A stretch of DNA of 5,139 bases from Ignavibacteriota bacterium (GTDB lineage: Bacteria; Bacteroidota; Ignavibacteria; Tepidaquicellales; Tepidaquicellaceae): assembly GCA_003158365.1 (NCBI GenBank), contig PMIW01000208.1, forward strand, positions 1 to 5,139, read 5' to 3'. Positions within the stretch are counted from its first letter, which is position 1; each line of letters begins with the position of its first letter. Below the pieces are notes generated by a model that saw nothing but the letters and a program-made list of their open reading frames with translations, made no database searches and was not told where the DNA came from. Shown here piece by piece: positions 1-5,139 of this stretch. A program made the position numbers and the translations under genes.

Positions 1-3000
1 CGGGTCTTCGAGCATAAAGAAATTCATGTTATTATCTTTCGTATAAACACGGAGTTTTACAAGAATCATATCACCCGATTTCACATTTCCGTCGAAATAT
101 TTTTTTCTGTAAATAATATTCTGCCCGTTATAGGCTTCATATTTTTCGAGTTTAAAATATTCTTTCTCTATTCTGAATCCTTCTTCTCTTGGAGATATAT
201 TGTCGGAATCCCAGAAATAGCTCGCATTTCCGGAGAAATAAATTTTTCCTGTACCTTCTTTATCAATGCGGATTTCGTTTTTGCCTTCTTTGAGTTTATA
301 TCCCGGAATTTTTATAAGTGAATCTTTTAAAAAGATATCATCTTTAGTCATATGTTTTTCCATATACTTTTCGCCGTTTACGAATATCTTTACATTATAA
401 TCGGGAGTAAGTTCCTGTGAGTTTTTAAGATAGTCAACCATTGCATAAATAATAATTGCTGTTTCCTGTGTATTTCTCCACGCAAGTCCCTGTCTTTGCA
501 TCATAAGCCAGCGAATGATTTTATTTTTAAGTTCCGGGCTCCCCTTAATATTGACCAGTGCTTTTAATCCCATAGCAGTTGTCTGCACTTTATCATCCTG
601 CCAGTTATAATGGAATGATTGTCCTTCCCAGTATGCACCGCCTTCACCCGAAGACACGGCACGGTTTTCGAGGTCGCCTGCGACTTTTAATGCTTTTTCA
701 TTATCTCCCATAATCTGGTATGTCATTGCGATTAAGCTTCTTGCATAATCATTTATATTTTCTTCGAGGAGTTTATCAAGTTCATATTTGTATTTTTCAG
801 TATCTTTACCTTCGGCAATTGCCATTGAATAAAGCACATAAGCTTTGGTTGTAGGGTCGAGATTATTGTTCAACGAGTTTTTCATCGAAGATAAACCTTT
901 TGAAATTACGTCACTTCTAATTTCATATCCTGCAGATTTAGCGATGGATAAACCATAGACAACGTATGCAGTCATAAATGGATTTGTCAAATCATTTGTC
1001 CACCAGCCCCATCCGCCGTCTGAATGCTGAAATCCGTACAGTCTCTTCAAACCTGCATCTACCATTTTCGGAAGATTCATTTTAGTCGCTTCGTTAATAG
1101 GCGCATTTAAATCTTTATATGCACTTGCCACGACAACAGTAGGAAGGAAGCGGCTCATTGTTTGTTCGACGCAGCCGTAAGGATAGCCCGCGAGTTCATC
1201 GAGTGAGCTCAAAATTGTAGATGCAAGCGATGGAGCAACAGAGAATTTTAGTCCGACACTTCTTATATCTGTTCCCATTGGGAAATCAATATATTTTTTT
1301 TCCGAAACATTTTCTTCCGAATAATCGGCTATTACTGGTTGTATGATTTCCAGTCCTTTAGGCTGAAGAGGAACTTTCAGTTCGACTGCATCTGATTCTT
1401 CATTGGTTAATGCTTCAGCATAGAGTTTTGCCTCCCCGTAGGGATTATCGACTTTAATTTTCCAATCAATGCTTTTATCCGAATTTGATGCAATGTTAAT
1501 ATATTTTTCATTTTCACCTACGAGTGAAACATTTGTTGCCTTAAATTTTACCTTAACATTTTTTTCTGAAGAAAGATAATTATGAATTACTGTTGTGATT
1601 GTGATTTCATCTTTATTTTGCAGGAAACGCGGTGTTTCCATTCTGACGAGCAGGTTTTTCCTTGTTGTTACAGTTTGAGTCATCTGTCCTACTTTAGTAT
1701 CTTCAGTGATAACTCTCGAAGTGATGCGCCATGATGTCAGATTATCGGGATATTTTATATTTACAATTGCATAACCTTCTGCATCGGTTTTTGTATACGG
1801 CGACCAGTATAGTGCATCGACAAATTCAGATCTTACTTCAGCTTCTTTAAAGTCAGTTTCTTTTCCTGTTTCGTCATTTCCTTTCCTGTTCATTTTCATT
1901 TTATTGACTTTCCTGTCTTCGGGCTTTGAAGGAGCCATAATTTTTGATTCTTCCATTACTGTTCCGCTGCGAGTCTGCGTGACTGCATCGGACAATTCAC
2001 CATCAGAATATATATTATCCTCTTTTGTTGTATAGAGTTTAATTGTTTTGGTTTCACCTTTTGACAAAGAAATTTGCTTCAGATCATCATAATCAAGATT
2101 TTGATAATATATTCCGATAGAATATGAGCCTGCAGGTAATTTGAATTCAAAACCACCGTCCGAATTTGTTACGGCTGCTTTATAGTCTTCATCTATTACT
2201 ATCGTTGCATTTGCAACGGCTATATCGTTTTTGGTATATAAAGTACCTTTGACTGTTGCAAGGTCGCTTTCTTTTGTCGAGCGCAAATTAAATTTTTCAT
2301 ATATAGTCATTAAACGGGAGTAACTGTAATTTGAAGTGTAAGTATTGAAAGTAGTCGAGACCTGAGTAAAATTATATCCGTAATAAACTTTACGAATATC
2401 TTTTGCAGTTTCATCTTTAACCGAATAAATACTTTCATCAATGATACCCAATGATACTTCGGCATTCCTTACCGGATTCCCGTTATTATCGAGTACACGA
2501 ACCTTTAATTCACCTTCTTCACGCGGTTTATAAATCAGTTTGGATGTCTCTACATTCACAGTGAGAAACTTATCTTCAGGAATTAACATAACGGACTTGC
2601 TCGAAGTATAGAACTGTCCATTATTTACAAAGTTAGCGCTGATTATAAAATTGGATGTGTAATATTCATTAATGGGAAATTCGATATATTTTGACGAGCC
2701 TGTGAATTTTTCAACTTTGTATGCAATAATATTATCCGTCTCTGTTGTAAAGAGAATATTCACATCAGGTATTGATGAATAGACAATTGCTTTACATATA
2801 TCGCCTTTTTTATAATTGTCTTTATCCGTTATAATCTGAACTCCGCTTGACTGGTTGTAATTCCACCAGTAATTATCACTTCCCCATACATAAAAATATG
2901 CATTAGTGGAAATCTCTTTTGCTCTTTCATCACTGGCTTTAATGATAACTGAATAATAGCCTTCGGCACCGTTGTCAGGGATATCGAATGTTACGATTCC

Positions 3001-4737
3001 TTTACCATCTGATTTTGTTCTTCCCCTGAAGGTTTGTGAAAATTCCTTGTTTTCCTTGTAATCGTACATGCTCCAAGTACTTCTGTATATTTCAACTGTA
3101 AAATCTGTTTGAACCGGTTTATCCGAAAAATCATTTGCCATAATCTCAATATTCGCTTTTTCGCCCGGTTTATACAGGTACCTGTCGCATTTTGCATTCA
3201 GATAAAATCCTCCGCGTGTGACCAGTACGGTTGTAACACCTGTGATTTCGCGTCTTGATTTATCAACGACCTTTGCCTGAACAATATATTTGTAATCTGT
3301 TTCATAACCGTACCAGTAATAGTACCAGTCATATTTCTGATGTTCCTGCCTGAACTCTTCTTTTATCCTATAATTAAAATCAAATTTCCCTTCGCTGTTG
3401 AGTTTACCTTTCCCGCTGTATATATAATCCGCATTATTAAATTTGTTGTTATTATCGAGCGAAGAATAATATTCTTCATACCAGGAAGCCCATTCCGAAA
3501 AAGCCCACCAGGGCTTATAGTAGCGGACTCTATAGACATTATATTCGACGTCAGCATCTGCAACCGGGCTTCCGAAAAAATATTTTGCATCTACTGATGC
3601 GTTCAGATTATCATCGCCAAAATACTGGCTTTTGTCTGTTGTAACTGTCACTTTATATTCGGGTTTCTTGTATTGTTCGACAGTGAATATGATGCTCGAA
3701 GAATTTTTTTCATTTATCTGGGTAAGAATTGTATAATTACCGAGAGGGGCATCTTTATCGATTGAATATGCACCGTCGAAACTACCTATATCATTTGTTC
3801 TTAAAACTTTTTTATAAACTTCCGCATTCCTTGCATCTTTGATGGTAACAGTAATATCCCGATTTGCATATGATTCATATCCTGTTGATATTTTTCTTTT
3901 TATAGTTCCTTTAAACAATACATCCGATTCAGTACGGTATACAGGCTGGTTTGTGAAAATATAAGTATTAAATCTATCCGCTGAATATCCGAAATAGAGA
4001 TACGGATCGGAAACCACAATATCATCGCCGGATTTACCTATTATAAGCGGAATTTTATTCTCGTCTGTTTTCAGTATTTCATCTTTTACTTCCTGAAAGA
4101 AAGTTCCCTCACCCGAGGAAATTCCTTTACCGATTTGGTTTGCACCTAGATAAAAATTTAAATCTGCATTTGATACAGGGTTTCCCGACTTTCTGTCGAT
4201 AACATATGCAAGCATTGAGTTGCTTCCTGCTTTTGAAATCACTCCACAATTTGTTATTATGAATCCGCAGTAGCCAACCTGGTTGCCTGCAGAGACCTTA
4301 ATAAGGTAAGCACCTTTCTCCGTTACATTTATCGGAACACTTTCATTTATATAGTAGTAACCGTAATCATTGGTTGGTTTGATATTTTTACTAAAAGAAC
4401 CAACTTCATCGCAGAGATAAATCAGGTTTGTACTGTCCCTGCCAAAAACGTCAATATTATATCTGGAAGTCTGATTGGAATAAAAACCTGCAATATCTTT
4501 AATTTTATAAATCTGGAATAATAGATTAATTTTCCTTTTCCTGTTTTTATTGTCGTAGTTATAGTCGTATGAAGACAGATAAACTGAAATATTATCGCCC
4601 GGAAAATAATAATTATTCGAAGAAAGATAAAAAGAAGCATTAAAATCGTCTGATGCTGATTTTGAATGAAGCGGAGCAGCAGAGGACAAAAATGCTATAA
4701 TTATTGATACGAAAAAAACTGTAATTGATTTTTTCAC
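1..4737 (-). CDS. Alpha-2-macroglobulin family protein with intact thioester, C-terminus cut by window edge
   Basis: This is an envelope protease-inhibitor-type protein of the bacterial alpha-2-macroglobulin family; 1,579 residues are visible and no stop codon is reached. Order of parts (approximate residues): signal peptide 1-28; macroglobulin domains, with the MG2-like motif T-N-Q-P-V-Y-R at 262-268, the MG3-like E-Q-Y-K-K-P-E-Y at 354-361 and Y-L-Y-K-P-G-E at 520-526; bait-region-type domain from about 637, ending in a D-E-S-I-Y motif at 767-771; carboxypeptidase-regulatory-like domain 827-906; charged linker 907-967; A2M domain from 968, with W978, T-D-A-E-G and W1003; MG7 near 1031; CUB-like strands near 1128; thioester domain about 1160-1435 with C-V-E-Q at 1189-1192; receptor-type domain from about 1440, ending at M-L-E-D-P. 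Start choice: GTG at 4737 is followed at once by a K-K signal peptide. The frame stays open upstream to a TGA at 4846-4848, but has no ATG, and the only upstream GTG (4830) would put a polar stretch before the signal. No clear Shine-Dalgarno precedes it. Family assignment is confident. Protease trapping is family knowledge, and the target is unknown. Confidence 0.96.
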   Translation of the reverse strand, partial: MKKSITVFFVSIIIAFLSSAAPLHSKSASDDFNASFYLSSNNYYFPGDNISVYLSSYDYNYDNKNRKRKINLLFQIYKIKDIAGFYSNQTSRYNIDVFGRDSTNLIYLCDEVGSFSKNIKPTNDYGYYYINESVPINVTEKGAYLIKVSAGNQVGYCGFIITNCGVISKAGSNSMLAYVIDRKSGNPVSNADLNFYLGANQIGKGISSGEGTFFQEVKDEILKTDENKIPLIIGKSGDDIVVSDPYLYFGYSADRFNTYIFTNQPVYRTESDVLFKGTIKRKISTGYESYANRDITVTIKDARNAEVYKKVLRTNDIGSFDGAYSIDKDAPLGNYTILTQINEKNSSSIIFTVEQYKKPEYKVTVTTDKSQYFGDDNLNASVDAKYFFGSPVADADVEYNVYRVRYYKPWWAFSEWASWYEEYYSSLDNNNKFNNADYIYSGKGKLNSEGKFDFNYRIKEEFRQEHQKYDWYYYWYGYETDYKYIVQAKVVDKSRREITGVTTVLVTRGGFYLNAKCDRYLYKPGEKANIEIMANDFSDKPVQTDFTVEIYRSTWSMYDYKENKEFSQTFRGRTKSDGKGIVTFDIPDNGAEGYYSVIIKASDERAKEISTNAYFYVWGSDNYWWNYNQSSGVQIITDKDNYKKGDICKAIVYSSIPDVNILFTTETDNIIAYKVEKFTGSSKYIEFPINEYYTSNFIISANFVNNGQFYTSSKSVMLIPEDKFLTVNVETSKLIYKPREEGELKVRVLDNNGNPVRNAEVSLGIIDESIYSVKDETAKDIRKVYYGYNFTQVSTTFNTYTSNYSYSRLMTIYEKFNLRSTKESDLATVKGTLYTKNDIAVANATIVIDEDYKAAVTNSDGGFEFKLPAGSYSIGIYYQNLDYDDLKQISLSKGETKTIKLYTTKEDNIYSDGELSDAVTQTRSGTVMEESKIMAPSKPEDRKVNKMKMNRKGNDETGKETDFKEAEVRSEFVDALYWSPYTKTDAEGYAIVNIKYPDNLTSWRITSRVITEDTKVGQMTQTVTTRKNLLVRMETPRFLQNKDEITITTVIHNYLSSEKNVKVKFKATNVSLVGENEKYINIASNSDKSIDWKIKVDNPYGEAKLYAEALTNEESDAVELKVPLQPKGLEIIQPVIADYSEENVSEKKYIDFPMGTDIRSVGLKFSVAPSLASTILSSLDELAGYPYGCVEQTMSRFLPTVVVASAYKDLNAPINEATKMNLPKMVDAGLKRLYGFQHSDGGWGWWTNDLTNPFMTAYVVYGLSIAKSAGYEIRSDVISKGLSSMKNSLNNNLDPTTKAYVLYSMAIAEGKDTEKYKYELDKLLEENINDYARSLIAMTYQIMGDNEKALKVAGDLENRAVSSGEGGAYWEGQSFHYNWQDDKVQTTAMGLKALVNIKGSPELKNKIIRWLMMQRQGLAWRNTQETAIIIYAMVDYLKNSQELTPDYNVKIFVNGEKYMEKHMTKDDIFLKDSLIKIPGYKLKEGKNEIRIDKEGTGKIYFSGNASYFWDSDNISPREEGFRIEKEYFKLEKYEAYNGQNIIYRKKYFDGNVKSGDMILVKLRVYTKDNNMNFFMLEDP
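433..1260 (-). other. Thioester domain of the A2M protein with complete C-x-E-Q motif
   Basis: This covers roughly residues 1160-1435, an alpha/alpha-toroid domain. The motif P-Y-G-C-V-E-Q-T lies at 1186-1193. The Cys codon is 1171-1173 and the Gln codon 1162-1164 (read on the minus strand), the pair that forms the internal thioester in this family. A second conserved segment, Q-H-S-D-G-G-W-G-W-W, follows at 1237-1246, and repeated amphipathic helices run to about Q1424-E-T-A. Both thioester residues are present, so the protein should be able to form a covalent link to a target; some bacterial paralogues lack this motif. Confidence 0.93.
1837..2019 (-). other. Charged, low-hydrophobicity linker, possible protease-accessible segment
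   Basis: Residues 907-967 contain few hydrophobic residues and many charged ones, with a Lys/Arg/Met/Asn-rich core (K-P-E-D-R-K-V-N-K-M-K-M-N-R-K, residues 938-952) followed by an acidic and basic tail. The segment looks disordered and joins the embedded beta-sandwich to the A2M domain. Many lysines and arginines would suit cleavage by trypsin-like proteases, so it could act as, or extend, the bait. That is an inference; in bacterial family members the bait loop is usually placed in the preceding bait-region domain. Confidence 0.6.
2020..2259 (-). other. Carboxypeptidase-regulatory-like beta-sandwich domain embedded in the A2M protein
   Basis: Residues 827-906 read as a small transthyretin-like fold of the carboxypeptidase regulatory type. 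They start with A-T-V-K-G-T-L, continue through a strand A-N-A-T-I-V-I-D and a turn N-S-D-G-G-F-E-F, then L-P-A-G-S-Y-S-I and a final strand T-K-T-I-K-L-Y. The pattern G-x-V/L ... A-x-V/I ... T-(N/D)-x-D-G-x-F ... L-P-x-G-x-Y is the hallmark of this fold. The domain sits after the D-E-S-I-Y motif that closes the bait/MG6-type region and before the A2M domain. A structural or binding role is an inference; it carries no enzyme residues that I can see. Confidence 0.8.
4654..4737 (-). other. Signal peptide of the A2M protein, no lipobox
   Basis: Residues 1-28 show a classic Sec signal: basic K2-K3, a hydrophobic core from I5 to L17, then small residues S18-S19-A20-A21. Cleavage could fall after A20, S25 or A28; P22 makes cleavage after A21 unlikely. 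The first cysteine of the protein is C109, so there is no lipobox. Export to the periplasm, or beyond the outer membrane, as a soluble protein is therefore expected. This differs from the Escherichia coli homologue YfhM, which is a lipoprotein. Confidence 0.85.
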
Positions 4738-4773
4738 TGTTATAAAAATAAAAGTTAATAAATTTGTTTTTAT

Positions 4774-4784
4774 AAGAGGCTCTT
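4774..4784. repeat. Short palindrome AAGAG-g-CTCTT upstream of the A2M gene
   Basis: Five-base arms match perfectly around a single central G, ending 37 bases from the GTG start of the A2M gene. The loop is too short for an RNA hairpin, so if it matters it would be a protein-binding site. A palindrome of this size can occur by chance. Confidence 0.3.
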
Positions 4785-4822
4785 GGTTTTTATATTCAGA
4801 ATCCGGGATTTTGTTCCGTGAT

Positions 4823-4830
4823 GTGTACAC
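4823..4830. repeat. Perfect 8-base palindrome GTGTACAC in the intergenic region
   Basis: An 8-base perfect palindrome sits near the middle of the divergent intergenic region, in a locally less AT-rich patch. The symmetry does not extend outwards (T faces T on either side). It could be half of a regulator site or chance. Confidence 0.25.
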
Positions 4831-4954
4831 TTTTTCAGAAAGGATTCATAATTATCCGCTTTATGTATCTTTATCGTGCTTCTCAAAAATACTGTTTGTT
4901 GTATATTTATTTGTGAAAAAATATTTTATTTTACATTAATCTTATCCTGCAGAA

Positions 4955-5139
4955 TTGAAAAAGTTATTTAACAGGCTCATTCATAAAAAGCATATTACTT
5001 TGCTGCTGGTTTACAGCGGTTTTCATTCGCTGATAATGATATTTCTTTCCCTCTGGCTGGTCAACCAGCATTTTGTTTACGGTGATGAAAGAATATTATT
5101 CCAGGCGACAGCGGGAATAAAAAAAATCATACTCGGAAT
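4955..5139 (+). CDS. Membrane protein of unknown function, N-terminal fragment
   Basis: Sixty-one complete codons are visible before the window ends. The fragment begins L(M)-K-K-L-F-N-R, continues with a basic stretch H-K-K-H at 10-13, then an uninterrupted hydrophobic segment from I14 to V36 that should cross the inner membrane with the N-terminus in the cytoplasm. After it comes a loop with Y-G-D-E-R at 42-46 and a partly hydrophobic stretch to I-I-L-G at 58-61. The frame is closed upstream by TAA at 4937-4939. TTG at 4955 is the best start because the only in-frame ATG (5036) falls inside the membrane segment. No strong ribosome-binding site is seen. The Asp-Glu just after the first membrane segment resembles the first periplasmic loop of GT39/ArnT-type glycosyltransferases, but that is a weak guess from a short fragment. 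It is transcribed away from the A2M gene. Confidence 0.65.
   Translation, partial: MKKLFNRLIHKKHITLLLVYSGFHSLIMIFLSLWLVNQHFVYGDERILFQATAGIKKIILG

Larger units (their letters stand above)
4738..4954. promoter_or_regulatory. Divergent intergenic region, promoters not resolved
   Basis: This 217-base, AT-rich stretch separates the two divergently transcribed genes and must hold the 5' ends of both unless either is transcribed differently. On the minus strand, two TATAAA-like hexamers lie upstream of the GTG start (plus-strand positions near 4769-4774 and 4789-4794), but neither has a recognisable -35 element. On the plus strand, a TTGTTG at 4896-4901 and a TATTTT at 4922-4927 are 20 bases apart, too loose for a confident call. 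No Shine-Dalgarno is clear for either gene. No terminator or RNA gene is seen. Confidence 0.4.

Noticed and set aside
2991..3590. Two short minus-strand open frames (2991-3197 and 3363-3590) in a different frame from the A2M gene
   Set aside because: Both are overlapped completely by the A2M reading frame and show no motif or start-site support.
3340..3597. An 85-codon open frame on the plus strand
   Set aside because: It lies wholly opposite the A2M coding frame, which is continuous and has clear family motifs. The translation is hydrophobic low-complexity sequence with no recognisable domain.
4422..4640. A 72-codon minus-strand open frame rich in Ile and Phe
   Set aside because: It is an out-of-frame reading of AT-rich A2M coding sequence; the apparent membrane character comes from base composition.
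4918..4927. AAAATATTTT palindrome upstream of the plus-strand gene
   Set aside because: It is pure A/T within a very AT-rich stretch, so symmetry is expected by chance. It has no GC stem or T-run typical of a terminator.
4955..5139. Possibility that the plus-strand fragment is the pbpC partner of the A2M gene
   Set aside because: The visible residues after the membrane segment do not match the start of a glycosyltransferase family 51 domain, and the gene is divergent, whereas pbpC usually lies in the same direction next to the A2M gene.

Overview
The window is dominated by one very long minus-strand gene. It runs from a GTG start at 4737 down past position 1: 1,579 codons are visible without an internal stop or frameshift, and the stop codon lies outside the window. 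The product is recognisable as a bacterial alpha-2-macroglobulin (A2M) family protein. It has a signal peptide, several macroglobulin beta-sandwich domains, a bait-region-type segment, an A2M domain, an alpha/alpha thioester domain with an intact Y-G-C-V-E-Q thioester motif, and the start of the C-terminal receptor-type domain. The last visible residues (M-L-E-D-P) match the family's conserved E-D-P-x-P-A-G segment, so only the C-terminal end appears to be missing.

On the other side of a 217-base divergent intergenic region (4738-4954), a plus-strand gene probably starts with TTG at 4955 and runs off the right edge. Its 61 visible residues are a basic N-terminus, one strongly hydrophobic membrane segment and the start of a following loop. 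I can only call it a membrane protein of unknown function. The intergenic region is AT-rich, shows no convincing promoter, and holds a few short palindromes.

Organism: the DNA is AT-rich, the starts lack clear Shine-Dalgarno sequences, and the protein is rich in Lys, Asn, Tyr and Ile. A carboxypeptidase-regulatory-like domain is embedded in the A2M protein. Together these suggest the Bacteroidota/Chlorobiota/Ignavibacteriota group, but this is an inference from style and not a proven assignment.

Function: bacterial A2Ms are thought to act in the cell envelope as protease traps. Cleavage of the bait region triggers a rearrangement that lets the thioester bond covalently to the attacking protease. 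Many are paired with penicillin-binding protein 1C (pbpC), which may help repair peptidoglycan after a breach. No pbpC is visible here; if present it would lie beyond position 1. The divergent membrane gene has no evident functional link. I found no RNA genes, mobile elements, CRISPR arrays or clear terminators, and nothing that amounts to a previously undescribed system. The most notable points are the composite architecture of the A2M protein and its apparently non-lipoprotein signal peptide.
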